Part shown: positions 1-12,215 of the stretch, piece after piece
How the letters are laid out: the number at the start of each line of letters is the position of its first letter
Position numbering within the stretch: the stretch's first letter is position 1
NCBI RefSeq assembly: GCF_019703515.2
Contig: NC_059368.1
Span: 29,443,289 to 29,507,288, forward strand
DNA from: Myxocyprinus asiaticus
Lineage: Eukaryota; Chordata; Actinopteri; Cypriniformes; Catostomidae
Length of the DNA stretch: 64,000 nt
Reading direction: 5' to 3'
Program-made: the position numbers and the translations under genes
The notes under the pieces: generated by a model
What the model was told of the DNA's origin: nothing
The model's input: the letters and a program-made list of their open reading frames with translations, nothing else
Database searches by the model: none

Positions 1-927
1 CCATCCCCAGAATGCTCCTGGAGACCGGAGGAGGGCACTCACATGCCGAATCCCTAAATGTGAGGAATTCTTGGGATATGAAAGAGAGCAAGAGAAAGAA
101 ACAGTCAATAAGAGCGGGAGACTGAGGGAGAAATATGCCGAGTCATAAGAAAACTAATCTTAGTAGCAGAAGTGGCTGTTAGTGCTTGTTTTCAGTGGGC
201 CAGTCTCAACACTGGGGTCTGCCGGCAGGCCTGTAGGCCTTTATTTTCCCAAAGCTGGAGCCACGGAGCTTTACAGCCTGTTCAGACTTTGTGTTATTAC
301 AGAGCAGAGGCAGGAGGGGTGTTCAGCGCTGAAGCAGCACAATCCAACATCCAACCCACACTCTAATCATCTCTTACCACCCAGAGAGAAGGAGAGACAG
401 GCAGAAAAAAGAGAGACAGAGAGGGATGGATGGATGGATATATGGATGGAAATGTTAAGAACTGACAATGGAGATTTTCTCTATGGTTGAATGGACTGAT
501 CTTGGTGCAGCAGGTGTCATGAGACTTCTAACGCTTGACCACCCAAAGAGCATTTTCCACATTATTATGCAGTGTGCCTAGAGAGTTGCCCTAATATTCA
601 GTGCTGAAATGTGGTCTAGACCATTTTAAAAAGTGCCTTGGGATGTTTAGAATGGAACCATTTCCCTACTACATTCATAGGTCTTTGATACCTTTGTACT
701 ATATTGTGGTGCATCCAGGCTTGGCACAGATAACTGAGGTATATTTTCTATTGACAGACTGGTATGTCAACCAGGTGGATTGATCAGCCGATAATAGACT
801 ATTTTGAGATTAACTGTGCCCTCTTGGAACAATTTACACCAGTCTGAGGGAGTTTACCGTGTATTTATTGTTTAAAATGTATTCAAATCCAAGAAAATAA
901 TGTCATATTCCAAATTTACTCCAAAAT

Positions 928-959
<32 letters not shown>

Positions 960-961
960 AA
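928..961. repeat. (GAAA)n microsatellite
   Basis: About eight tandem GAAA units lie in AT-rich DNA upstream of igfbp3. Confidence 0.95.
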
Positions 962-1328
962 TAGGGCCATTAAAAAATTTTTTTTCCATTGTGACATGTT
1001 CATGACAGTTATGCACATTTTATCCCCCAATTATCATTACTGCATTACTGCAAAAGATGGCCATTATGATATTTTCATTAATACAACATGAAAAAGATAT
1101 ATTATTTAAATTGGTAAGTATTTATGCATAAACAAAGAGCTCTTTTGCTACTGCCTTTCATTTTTGATCATTTCAATTAAAAGAATCATTATTCAACAGA
1201 ATCCTTTTACTGTAATACAGTAAAAAAATTAAAAAAAAAGAATCATCATGACAATTGGGATGTAAATGTGCTTTAATGTCCTCAAAATAATATCACAATG
1301 CAAAAAAAAAAAAATAAATAAAAAATAA

Positions 1329-1336
<8 letters not shown>

Positions 1337-1400
<64 letters not shown>
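1337..1400. repeat. (TA)n microsatellite
   Basis: An uninterrupted run of about 32 AT dinucleotides follows an A-rich tract. It is self-complementary and likely to vary in length. Confidence 0.97.
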
Positions 1401-1402
<2 letters not shown>

Positions 1403-2100
1403 CTTTTTAATTTATGTTATTTTTTATTTATTTATTTGTCAAAGTTAAACCACTGGCATGCGAGTGTACACCTCTCGCGCGTAAAACCACCTCCATCACT
1501 TCCCTTAGTCAATAGGCAATATGACGTTAGTGTTTTCGTTAAGAACGTCCACGATGAATTCTGCGTAACTTTAAGGGCGTTTCCAAACGGCATTTTTTAC
1601 GCCCTTGAAGGGCACTTTGGGAAGGGGACGCCACTCGAAGAGTCGTTCCAAACGAAAGTAAGAAGGCTTATTTTTTTTATTTATTTTTTTCCACAAATGG
1701 CCCTTTTACAAGACATTTAGTGAAGGGTACATTCAAACTGAAATGCCATGCTCTCTTTAGAGAGTCCACATTAAGAGCTTTGAAGTGAGTAGGGCATAGG
1801 GGTGATCACTTTCGACTGGATTTCGCACAAAGTTTCATTACCTATTCGGCGTCAACGGGTGTTGCTAACCTAGACACGCTCGCAAGTCGCAACAGTACCT
1901 TATGGCAGTTGCAACAAGTATCCATACTGTAAATGTCCCGTAAACGCGCGGGGTCTAACCGTGCGCTTTCACTGTATTTCATCCGCTGTCGCTTGTGCTG
2001 AGGATTTCATTAAGGCTGCGCGTGGTTCCTTAAAACCGAGATCGGTGACTACATAATTCATACCGGGGGAGTGACTTACTGCCCGTGCTCTTCCCGCCTG

Positions 2101-2106
2101 TATAAA
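2101..2106 (+). promoter_or_regulatory. igfbp3: TATA box of igfbp3
   Basis: TATAAA followed by GGC lies 268 bp upstream of the igfbp3 start codon in a moderately GC-rich region. A start site near 2,130 would give a 5' UTR of about 240 nt. That UTR would include the GT microsatellite at 2,330-2,348. The exact start site is inferred. Confidence 0.7.
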
Positions 2107-2368
2107 GGCTGAAGTTCCCCTTAAACTCACTTACAGATGGAGAGACCCGATCGTTCAGTTCGTAGCCTAGTCAAACCGACGTGACAGCAGCGTAACCCAG
2201 TGTCCACACTGAGAGAAAGTCGGAACGCTGATATCTTCACATGGCATACGCAGAGAGCACTTTAGACGTTTAATCATACAGTAGATCTGACGCCGAGCAC
2301 AGTTTCTCCAGGCATCTCTCTCCTGTGGGTGTGTGTGTGTGTGTGTGTCCGTTCAGCCCCTCGGCTCC

Positions 2369-2720
2369 ATGACGGGACTGTGTGCGCTCTGTCTGACCGC
2401 GCTGCTCGCAGCATTCGCCCGGCTGGCCGACAGCGTCAGCCCCGTGGTCCACTGCGAGCCGTGTGACGACGGGGCGCGTGTGCTGTGTACGCCGCTGCCC
2501 CTGAACTGCGAGCAGGTAAAGGAACCAGGCTGCGGGTGCTGCATGACGTGCGCGCTGAGCGAGGACGAGGCGTGCGGAGTGTACACAAGACGCTGCGGTA
2601 CCGGGTTGAGCTGTCAACAGCGCCCAGGGGAGAGCAAACCACTGCAGGCTCTGCTGGAGGGACGGGGAGTGTGCGCAAAAGCGCCGAACAAAACTACGGT
2701 GCGTCCGCAGGTAGTACACG
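2369..2720 (+). CDS. igfbp3: igfbp3 exon 1: IGF-binding protein 3, signal peptide and IGFBP N-domain
   Basis: Insulin-like growth factor binding protein 3 is a secreted carrier that binds IGF-1 and IGF-2 and controls their access to the IGF-1 receptor. Exon 1 encodes residues 1-117 plus one base. It holds a hydrophobic signal peptide (about 1-22), the 12-cysteine N-domain with the IGFBP signature GCGCC (54-58) and an N-glycosylation site NKT (107-109). The chosen ATG sits just before the signal peptide; an in-frame GTG-rich stretch upstream has no methionine and lies in the 5' UTR. The donor GTAAGT at 2,721 leaves phase 1, the same phase as exon 1 of igfbp1 in this window. The spliced protein is predicted at 299 residues, close to other IGFBP3s. 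Identification as IGFBP3 rests on the NFS-ESKRETEY-GPCRREM segment, the basic C-terminal motif and the tail-to-tail igfbp1 neighbour. Confidence 0.96.
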
Positions 2721-4440
2721 GTAAGTGCGCACGGCTTGTGTGGGGATCATGGAAATGTTTAATAATAGCAATCACTCCGATTTCCCAACAAGCGTTTTCC
2801 ACACTGTCCGGGCATAGACATTCAGCATGGAAACACAGTTTGACTGTGCGCTACAACCACTATATGCCATTTGCGTTGCTTTAAATACATTTAGCGCGCA
2901 TGTGTTTAACAATCTCCAGACGGTGCTTACTAGGTTACCTGCATGACACAGCGACCTCTGATACTATTATGCAGCCGTCATGAAGTCCAGCCACCGTGAG
3001 ACAGCCCCACACTACCACCGTTGTTCTCTTCTGCTCGAGGCTCTGCTACAGCGGACTAAGATAGAGCGCGCCCAGAGATGGAGAGAGAAACCGCTCCGTG
3101 TATATGTGTGTGCGCACTAAAATTTGGCCTCACCAACCCAATCGTTAAGAATGCCACATTCGTTTATATTTAGTCCATGCAGAAGAGAGGAGATCACCGT
3201 TTTGTGAATGATGCTCTCTCTGCTGTTTACTGGCTCAGGGACTCCTAAACTGTCCATTGAGAATGTGCAGCTAGCTTAGAAATAATTGCCATTGATTCCC
3301 AAAGCGTTCTTGTGGGTTTTCAGCATTACTGAAATAGATTATAGACTGAGCACCACCTGTGCCTAAGCATTCATTGTGCATCTGTTAAAATACTATTAAG
3401 GAATCTGCACCTAGGCCAGTACATTCATCCAAGTGAATTGTTGGCTATGGGCATACACACGCATATACTTGGCTGTCTAAATGGGGACATACCATAGACT
3501 TCTGTTGGTTTTCTAAGTTAATTATAATTACAATAGACTAAGCCTAGCTCTAATAGAAAACATACTTTTTTTGTTTTGTTTGTTTGTTTGTTTATGGGTT
3601 GTTTGGAATGTCTCTAAAGGGAGACATTTTCAGATTTAGTTCACTTGTCCCCAAACTATAGTAACACTGACAAAAAAGATGTGTTAGATTTACTTAAAAT
3701 ATATATGTAGCATTTTGGCATTACGCTTTAAGTTAATTTAACTTATGGTCATTTTATATCACCACAACTAGACAACTTTTTTTTAGATATACACATATAT
3801 ATCAGTTCATTCAACTTTATTTACTTAAATTATGTCACACGAATTAGATTTAGCAACTAATAGCAATTTTTTTTTTTTTTAATTAACATTTATATCAGTG
3901 TTTCTACTTAATATATTTTGCTCTGAAGAAAATAATAACTGAGACCAGGCATTCAGCTTGATTCTCCAAAGAAGTGCACATAAAGCTGCACTTCAGCTAT
4001 GCATATTCATATGCAAATGGGAAAATGACATGGATTGCACAGAAAACAACATCAATAATACCAAAAACAGCTATAATCTCTATTACGTCTCAATAAAAGC
4101 TAAATAAATGCCCACATAAGTTCCTTTTGACCAAACATGCTTAAATTATTCAAGCTCAAGGGCTTATGGGTATTACCCATAACCTCAGTTCTGTACTTGA
4201 TTGCTTGAGTTAGTAGTACTAAAAAACTAAAAAAAAAAAAAGAATTTCAGGGAACTCACAATTATTAATTTAGTTTATGCATCACTCTATTTTCACCTTA
4301 AAAAGGATATTTTGCATTATGCACATTAATGAAAATAAAGTAAAGCTAAAAATGTTATGAATATGTACATTTCTGAGTAGAAGCCATTTATTTTTATTTG
4401 TTATGGTTGTTGAGCCAAAAAAAAAAAAAAAAATTATCAG

Positions 4441-4497
4441 TGTGTGTGTTTATATATATATATATATATAAACACACACACACACACACACACACAC
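4441..4497. repeat. Compound palindromic microsatellite (TG)n-(TA)n-(CA)n
   Basis: TG repeats run into TA repeats and then into CA repeats. The left TG arm is the reverse complement of the right CA arm, and the TA core is self-complementary, so the whole block can fold on itself. Confidence 0.95.
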
Positions 4498-5699
4498 TAA
4501 AAGCAAAAAGTAGTGGCATTCTCAATCATAGCTGACGTCAAGCCTGCCCAAGTTAATTTCTTTTACCCTCTCTAGTTATTTGAAAGAGCCACAGTAGTGT
4601 GTTGAAGCAATCAACCGTGATATTGTCACACATACAAAGGCTATTGTTAGGCCCTAGAGTCACTTTTAAAAAGCAGTTAGGGGGCGCCAGGCATTTTACA
4701 GTAGTGCTTTACCTCATGTTTTCTCCCTCAGCTGCCCTTTCATTTGAGCCCATGCTTTTTTTTTCAGTGCTTCTCTCCCATCATACCAGACTTTATGGTA
4801 ATTACACACTCTGGCCAACCAGAGAGCAGGGCTCCATTGCCGTGGCATGCATGGCTCCACCCCATGGCTCTGCCACACATGAATAATGATATTTTTGCAG
4901 GGCATGATTGGTTTGGTAGCAGTGTGGCCCAGCTTGGTTCTGGGTGGGAACGGTGGCATGAAGAGAGCGCTATGAAGATCATGAGGTTATGAGTTATGAC
5001 GTTGTTTGTGCGTGTGCAGTTATATACTTAATCGTGCGGATTTCTCAGAAGAGGTGGGTTTGTTCTCGTCTCGGGCTGTGGCGACTTAATTCACCTGCCC
5101 ATATCCCCCTATTGGCAAAAGCGGGGAGCTGCAACGACCCCACACGTTAAAAAAAGCCACACATCCCTTTCTTCCTCCCTGCATCCTTTTTAACTTCTCA
5201 TTCGCACTCATGCCAGAATGTTAAATTGTTTGCTCGTTTGGTATTAAACAAATACGTGAGGTTGAGTGATTTCAAAACAGGCAACTAGGTGCTGGGAAAA
5301 GCCATAAAAAGTTATAAAAGTTTACTTTGGGGTTAAATGTTGATGTTTTCCAAGTTCCTGAATTGGATGGCCCTATATTCACTTCCTCCGGCCTGGATTT
5401 GTTTATGTGTGTGGGACCGAGGGTCATGCTGGGGAAACAGGCATCAACATGTTCTACACATTGTTAGCCATCATTAAATGCCGTCATTACAATTACTTAC
5501 CTTGTTCAAGTTGCTGTTGTTGTTGTTGCTGTTGTTGTTGTTGTTGATGATGTTGTTATGTCATGACCAACAAAGGCATGGTTTAATTCTGGTTTGGAGT
5601 GCAACTGCTATGGTTACAGAGGAGTATTTGGTGTGCCACAAGTACGCACAACACACACACACACTCACACACACACATAGAAAATCTGTTTTCACTTAG

Positions 5700-6273
5700 A
5701 GGAATAGTTCACCCAAAGATGAAAATTCTCTCATCATTTACTCTCAGCTCTGTAAGCCCATACAATGCAAGTGAATGGTGACCAGAACTTTGAAGTGCAG
5801 CATAAAAGTAATCCAGTAGTTAAATCCATGTCTGCAAAAGAGATAGGTGTGAGTGAGAAACAGATCAATATTTAAGAGCTTTTTTTACTATAAAACTCCA
5901 CTTTAACTTTCACGTCCACGTGTTTTTGGCAATTCACATACTTTGTGCATATCGCCACCTACTGGGCAGGGAAGTAAATATACAGTAAATAAGGACTTAA
6001 ATATTGATCTGTTTCTTGTCCAGACCTATCATATCGCTTCTGAAGACATGGATTAACCACTGGAGTAGTATGGATTACTTTTATGCTGCTTTATGTGCTT
6101 TTTAGAGTTTCAAAGTTTAGCAACCATTCACTTGCATTGAATGGACCTACAGAGCCAAGATATTCTTCTAAAAATCTTTGTTTGTGTTCTGCAGAAGAAA
6201 TAAATCATACATTGGAATGGCACAAAGGTGAGTAAATGATAAGAAAATTTTCATTTTTGGGTGAACTACCCTT
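5700..6273. mobile_element. TTAA-flanked MITE, family A (copy 1)
   Basis: The left end reads AGGAATAGTTCACCCAAAG and the right end is its near reverse complement, GGGTGAACTACCC. TTAA follows the right end and TTAG precedes the left end. There is no transposase. The TTAA target suggests mobilisation by a piggyBac-like enzyme, which is inference. Further copies are at 25,184-26,953 and 41,723-42,397, with a half copy at about 41,108-41,480. Confidence 0.8.
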
Positions 6274-7056
6274 TTAACTCTTCCTCTCTGCTTAACTCTG
6301 TCCTATTCAAATTATTCTATCGGACTCTAGTTCTTGAACAGTCATCCATCTCTTGATGTCAGTCCTGTCCTACCACGCTCTCCCTTCCCATCTTTTTTTC
6401 TCACTTTCTGTCTTTAATGGCCTGTTTTGTTTCTCTTTCTAAATATCTCTTTCTCGTATGCTCCAGCTGTTTATTAGTCTCTCGTTTCTGCGAGGACTCT
6501 GCTTTGTTTTGTACTGCTAGAGAGGGAATATATATTCAACAGACAAGAGTTGTAAAACCCCAAGAAGACAGCATATTTAAACATTGCCGTAATTCATCTT
6601 CCCCCAGCACTCTCGCCTGGCGTTTGTCGAAGCTGACAAATGCACTCCTCGCTGGACCCTTTAACATTCGTTTTTGCTCGCATTTGAGAAATGACCACGC
6701 AGTTAGTGAAAACAGAGATTAGAGTGCAATTTGGGACATCATGTCTATAAATAGTAGCTCAAAGGCACTTATAAAGGAGTGATGAAGTTATCCTGCAAAA
6801 TAAGTGCCCATTGGATTGCTGTCTGCTTATTATAGGCAGAAGTTTTCTTCTTAAAATGACATGCAAGTGGATATATTTTGTCAGGGAGAATTAATCTAAC
6901 AGTAGTACCAGTACCGAGCACCAACTCAATTCGATACCCGTGTGCTCTGTAAATGACACACGACTGCTTTCAAATGCTCACACACAAATTTGACATATTT
7001 GGGGGAAAAATTAATGCACAATGAATCAAATTAAAATTGTGATATGTCCTAGTGTG

Positions 7057-7505
7057 TGTGGATTGTTTTTATTTGTATTTTTTTATTTTTTTATCTTTTT
7101 ATCCCCTTTTCTCCCAATTTGTAATGCCCAATTTCCACTACTTAGTAGGTCCTCGTGGTGGCGCGGTTACTCACCTCAATCCAGGTGGTGGAGGACAAGC
7201 CTTAGTTGTCTCCACTTCTGAGACAGTCAATCTGCGCATCTTATCATGTGGCTCGATGTGCATGACACCTCGGAGACTCACAGCACGTGGAGGCTCATTC
7301 TACTCTCTGCGATCCATACACAACTTACCACATTGAGAGCGAGAACCCCTAATCGCGACCACGAGGAGGTTACCCCATGTGACTCTACCCTCCCAATTTG
7401 GTTGCTTAGGAGACCTGGCTGGAGTCACTCAGCATGCCCTGGATTCGAACTCGCGACTCCAGGGGTGGTATTCAGCATCAATACTTGCTGAGCTACCCAG
7501 GCCCC
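7057..7505 (-). mobile_element. tRNA-derived SINE with 13-bp target-site duplication (copy 1)
   Basis: Read on the minus strand, the element starts GGGGCCTGGG and has an RNA polymerase III A box (TAGCTCAGCAAG) and a B box (GAGTTCGAATCC), the tRNA-like promoter of a SINE. It ends in an A-rich tail at the low-coordinate side. The 13-bp sequence ATGTCCTAGTGTG lies on both sides (7,044-7,056 and 7,506-7,518), so both ends are fixed. The ORFs that cross it are chance. It resembles tRNA SINEs known from cyprinids; the family name is not assigned. Confidence 0.93.
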
Positions 7506-10424
7506 ATGTCCTAGTGTGATTATTAAACTGCAAAAGACTGCAGTCTTAGTCTGCATGAGCAGCATGCTTTAAAGTGAATGTGTGAATCCGACCGCTCATA
7601 ACTTCAAACTCCACAGAAACATGCGCACTGTGTGTTATATGAGATGTCAAATCAGAGCACTCATCCACTGTGCAGCGCACAGCACATTCAAACTATATTT
7701 TATATAAATAAATCACAGCATTTGTTTACTTAAACACTTAAGCGATGCATACTTAATTGAGAAATACTTGAAGGACACATGCATTTGTTTTAATTTCTTA
7801 TTTACATTGAAATGTAACTTTAAATAGCACATTATCATATTAGCATATTTTTTCTGTGTATCGATATTGGTATCGAAAACCGTGAAACTTCACTGGCATC
7901 GGTACAGACTACTGAAATTTTGGTATCGTGACAACACTAGTGCTGACTATTATTAACTTTTAAGCACAGGAAGCTATATTCATGCAAAAACGCTCTCCAA
8001 GAAGTCTCTCAGTTAATTTGAGAAATGCGTCTCCCATCAAAAACACCACCACTAAAAACAGTAATATTAGAAGTCCACCCCACTTATCAACTACTCAGTT
8101 GTTGGACGATTAGTCAATCAGTCGACCACCATGGCATATCCATTTTCTAAAGCCATATGGCAGCTTTGTGTGAGGAACAGACCCAAATTGAATTTGTTAG
8201 TTACTGCAAATGTTGCCTTTTGCATTAGCTTCCAAATCCCATTCTTGTTTCTACACATTAAAATCTTGCATTCACGAAGCTTGACAGTCACCGGTCACCA
8301 GTGGTGATTTCTCAGGGCCAGCAAAGCCTTCTCTACTGGCGTAACATGCATCCTTTCATTCTCATTGACCTTTTTGCCTATGTATTTTCAATCGCTTTCC
8401 ACTCCTAATTCATCTACAAACAAATAGCAAAAACAAAAAAATGCATCCAATCAGAATTTATTCCTTAATGCTTACAAGCAAAGTGTGACAACTGTTTCAC
8501 AAATCGCATGCCCGAAGCCGAGCTCCTTAGCCGAAGCAGCATGCAAATCTGAGCTCCACCCCGTCAGGCCTTCAGAATTTCCACAGAATCCCACAACACT
8601 GCAGTGAATAGGCATCTAAACTCAGATTTTCAGATTCATCAGCCAATCAGATTTATTTATTTGTTCTTGTGGGTGTGGTCTTTAGGATATGTCCCAGTCC
8701 AGGCCTTCTAGCTGGCCTTGAGTGACGCAATCACGCTTTAAGTGATGTATGTAATTTGAAAGCGAAAAGCGCAAGATCTTGCTGACGAGTTGGCTGTCAT
8801 CACTGCTGTTATTGCCGTTGAGAAAGAGATCCTTATAGATTTAAAAACCTAAGATTTTCTACATGATCATGCAATTGATTAATTAAACAGGAAAGGAGGA
8901 CTGATTTTCACTTCAAGCAAATTGGTAAGTGCTTTTTGCACTTATAGCAACATCAGGAGTTTTCTAAGTGTAAATTAGGCTGCTTGAGCATTCAGTGTCG
9001 GATCAAGTTTTGAAAAGTAACCGTGTACCCTGATGAAACCAAATTTAAATCGCAAATATTATTAGAGAGCTTTTTCTTGGTATTAGACCTCATTGGTTCT
9101 GGCTTTCGTGCATGGACGTGTTTTTAAAATTTAAATTGGTATTATTAGTTGACTGCCACGTAATGTATGATTACGGTGTCTTATTCATTGTGAAACTGTG
9201 TTTTCTTAATGGCATGAATCGCACTGAAGGCCTTGACTTAAAATACGTGGGCCGCGGCTACTGGTCATCATCCATTTTCATTGTATGAAAAGAGCAGCGT
9301 GGACATTCTTCTTGAGAACTCCTTTTGGGTTCCACTTAAAACAAATCATACTTTTTTCGAGCAACATGAGGATGAGTGGGTGATGACAGAATATTAATTT
9401 CTGGGTCAACTATTTCTTTAATGGAGCTGGAAGTTAAGAATACAAGTCCAGTATTAAGACATCAAGTGCAATTAAAAGGATAGGTCACACAAAGGAGATG
9501 TCAGGCAGAATGTAAGCCTCAGTCACAACTCCTTTTCATTGTATCTTTTCTATACAACAATAGTGAATGGTGACTGAGGCTACAAATGAACTAGTGATAC
9601 AGCTCTAATACAGTTATTTAGTTGGATATAAGAGGGGTTCATGTATTTGGTATTCTGGTTATTACCAGATTTAAACCACATTTGAATTGAATAGAGTTTC
9701 TGAGCACCCACAGCAATGTCTTCAGTTGGGCACCATGAGGCACCATGTTGGTTAGACCATACTCCCGGACCATGTTAGTGAAGGCAGGCAATCGTTTCGT
9801 CCTGCAGCCGTATTTGGTTTCTGGGTTTCGGGTCAGGTGGTCTGTCCTCCGCCTGCAACCATTCTAACTCAGGCCACTATAAATACTCCTCCACTTCCCC
9901 ATCCCCCCCTTTCTATATCTCTTTCTCTCCTGTTGCATTTTTCTCAGTCTCTCTCACATAAGCTTGTAGACTTTTAGTTGATGAGGCATTCATCTTATGG
10001 CTCATGTTTGCTTGTAAAACAGATATCAGACAGCACAAAAAGCTGAAAAAGCCTTTTCTGAGGGACAGAGTCCCTCACTAAACCTCATTCAATTTGGTCA
10101 ATGGGATAAGAAAAATAAACTTTATTCAAGAAATATTCTCTGAAAACATGTCTTAATATTTCTCGCAATTTTGCTTGTTATATGTTAACATTAGTTAATA
10201 CATTATAACTTGAATAAACAATGAGCACTTGTATTTTTATTAATGAACAATAACCAAGATTAATAAATGCTGTAAAAAATAGTTAGTTTATGATTTCCCT
10301 TGTGTCAGTTCCAATCAATCAATAGATTTGACCAACACTTTTTGTTTTCAAGGTTTTTCCTTTTAAAATGTATGCAAAGTTGAGTAAATCTAGCATAAAA
10401 TTAGTGTTTGTTGCACTTTATATA

Positions 10425-11492
10425 CACTCAGTGACCACTTTATTAGGTACACCTGTTCACCTACTTATTCATGCGATTTTCTAATCAGCCAATCGTGTGG
10501 CAGCAGTGCAATGCATATAATCAAGCAGATAAGGGTCAGGAGCTTCAGTTAATGTTCACATCAACCATCAGGATGAGGAAAAAATGTGATTTCAGTGGTT
10601 TGACTATTTCTTTAACTGCTGATCTCCTGGGATTTTCACGCGCAACAGTCCCTAGAGTGTAAAGAGAATTGTACCAAAAATAAAAAAACATCAAGTGAGT
10701 GGCAGTTCTGCAGACAGAAACGCCTTATTGATGATAGAAGTCAACAGAGAATGGCCAGACTGCCTTAAGCTGACAGAATGGCTACAATAACCCCGATAAC
10801 CCCGCTGTACAATTGTAGTGAGCAGAATAGTATCTCAGATTCTCGACGTGTTGTGAGCTGAGCATCTGTGTACCTCGAGAATCGAGATTCATCAGACCAG
10901 GCTATGTTTTTCCAGTCTTTAGCTGTCCAGTTTTGGTGACCCTGTGCCCACTGCAGCCCCAGCTTTCTGTTCTTGGCTGACAGAAGAGGAACCCAACGTG
11001 GTCTTTACTGTTGTAGCCCATCCACCTCGATGTTCGACATGTTGTGCATTCTGAGATGCTATTTTGCTCACTACAATTGGTTATCTGAGTTACCATAGCC
11101 TTTCTTTCAGCTTGAACCAGTCTGGCCATTCTCCGTTGACCTCTCTCATCAACAAGGCATTTCCGTCCACAAAAATGTCTCTCACTGGATCTTTTTAATT
11201 TTTGGCACCATTCTACGTAAACTCTAGAGATTGTTGTATGTGAAAATCCCAGGAGATCAGCAGTTACAGAAATACTCAAACCAGCCCGTCTGGCACCAAC
11301 AATCATGCCATGGTAGATATCACTGAAATCACATTTTTCCCCATTCTGATGGTTGATGTGAACATTAACTGAAGCTCCTGACCCATATATGCATGAGTTT
11401 ATGCATTGCACTGCTGCCACACAATTGGCTGATTAGATAATGGCATCAATAAGTAGGTGTACATGTGTATCTAAGAAAGTGGTCACTGAGTG
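10425..11492. mobile_element. Fold-back Tc1-like element (long inverted repeat), copy 1
   Basis: CACTCAGTGACC opens the element and its exact reverse complement closes it. Each arm carries the 5' part of the same Tc1-like transposase gene: the left arm reads forward (about 10,470-10,800) and the right arm reads reverse (11,420-10,902). The reverse arm keeps a 172-codon ORF with a helix-turn-helix-like segment (ADLLGFSHTTISRV), but the DDE catalytic half is missing. TA precedes the left end, as expected for Tc1/mariner; the right flank TA has decayed. It cannot encode an active transposase. Confidence 0.85.
10902..11420 (-). pseudogene. Truncated Tc1-like transposase N-terminal fragment
   Basis: This is a 172-codon open frame in the right arm of the fold-back element. 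It encodes the DNA-binding part of a Tc1-type transposase, with two helix-turn-helix-like stretches: ADLLGFSHTTISRV and a following basic segment with CLVDERGQRRMARLV. The catalytic DDE domain is absent and the frame loses similarity near its end. A more decayed copy lies in opposite orientation in the left arm. Confidence 0.75.
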
Positions 11493-11758
11493 CATTTTGT
11501 GTACACCTGACTTGCTATTAAATTGTATTATGTTTATCTGCATTTATATCAGCCAAGATATCGGTTTTGGCATCAGCCATTGAAAAACTCATATCGGTTG
11601 ACCACTAGCATTAATTAAAGTTAACAAATAGAATCTTAATTTAAAGTGTTACTAATGTTTCTAGACTATCTTTTAGATATTTTTACTGGAAAGTGAGATT
11701 AAAAAAAACCCTGATTAGGAAAATGTTTTTTTTTTTTTTTTTTTTTTGCAGTCTACAG

Positions 11759-12060
11759 GTGTATTCATACACCCTCATCTCATCCTCTCTTATGATTCAG
11801 ATAACCCTGAGGAGGAAGGAGAGGAACCTATCTCCAATGGTACCAAGGCAACAGGCACAGAAGGGGCCGAGACGTTCCAGCAGACTACATTTGTATCCGG
11901 GGACACACAAGGGGCGCCAAAGATAGTGCACACAAAACTGGGGGTGATCCAAAAGGAACAAACCAAAAAAACCCAGAGCTATAAATTCGAGCAAGTTTCC
12001 AGCGTGGTCCATACAGATATTCACAACTTTAGTCTGGAGTCGAAGAGAGAGACTGAGTAT
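11759..12060 (+). CDS. igfbp3: igfbp3 exon 2: variable linker domain
   Basis: This exon encodes residues 118-218, the poorly conserved linker of IGFBP3. It is acidic at first (DSDNPEEEGEE), has an NGT glycosylation site, and ends in the highly conserved HNFSLESKRETEY, which includes an NFS site shared with mammalian IGFBP3. The donor is GTAAGT in phase 0. I chose the acceptor CTACAG at 11,758 because it keeps frame with the strong phase-1 donor of exon 1. An alternative pairs the upstream acceptor TTGCAG (exon from 11,752) with a donor at 2,711, changing only a few residues. Confidence 0.9.
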
Positions 12061-12215
12061 GTAAGTACTTGTTGTACTTCCGTCATGTGCTGGAGGACAT
12101 TATGTACTATTCCCATTCTATTTTTTTGTGTCTCACGTCTCTTGATGTGCTTGTATGTAGAGTTTTTATTTTTTTTTAATGAAATTTTGCATGTGTTGTG
12201 TGTGTGTTTGTACAG
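12061..12215 (+). other. igfbp3: igfbp3 intron 2 (155 bp)
   Basis: This short phase-0 intron runs from GTAAGT to TTTGTACAG. It contains nothing else. Confidence 0.93.

Larger units (their letters stand above)
1..2090. other. Upstream flank of igfbp3, no gene seen
   Basis: I see no exon, RNA gene or convincing coding ORF here. The stretch holds a GAAA microsatellite, A-rich tracts and a TA microsatellite. From about 1,440 the sequence is less AT-rich, with several CG dinucleotides and short palindromes such as GCCCTTGAAGGGC near 1,600. That part may be proximal regulatory sequence of igfbp3 or an old repeat, and the sequence alone does not settle which. Confidence 0.6.
2721..11758 (+). other. 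igfbp3: igfbp3 intron 1 (about 9.0 kb)
   Basis: The intron has a GT donor (GTAAGT) and an AG acceptor after a long poly-T tract. It holds no other gene. Its contents include a TG/TA/CA palindromic microsatellite, a TTG trinucleotide repeat near 5,511-5,558, a TTAA-type MITE, a tRNA-derived SINE and a fold-back Tc1 element, each listed separately. Partial TTAA-MITE ends lie near 9,366-9,421 and 9,478-9,600. Between about 7,520 and 9,360 I see nothing I can name. Confidence 0.85.

Noticed and set aside
2333..2368. Upstream extension of igfbp3 over the GT repeat
   Set aside because: The residues come from GTG-rich microsatellite. The ATG at 2,369 directly precedes a normal signal peptide.
7021..7491. 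Overlapping plus-strand ORFs of 66-94 codons
   Set aside because: They read antisense through the tRNA-derived SINE, whose duplication-defined ends explain the sequence.
7057..7505. A functional tRNA gene from the A and B boxes
   Set aside because: The tRNA-like head is joined to a long body and A-rich tail and flanked by a target duplication, so it is a SINE. The same holds for 31,369-31,831.
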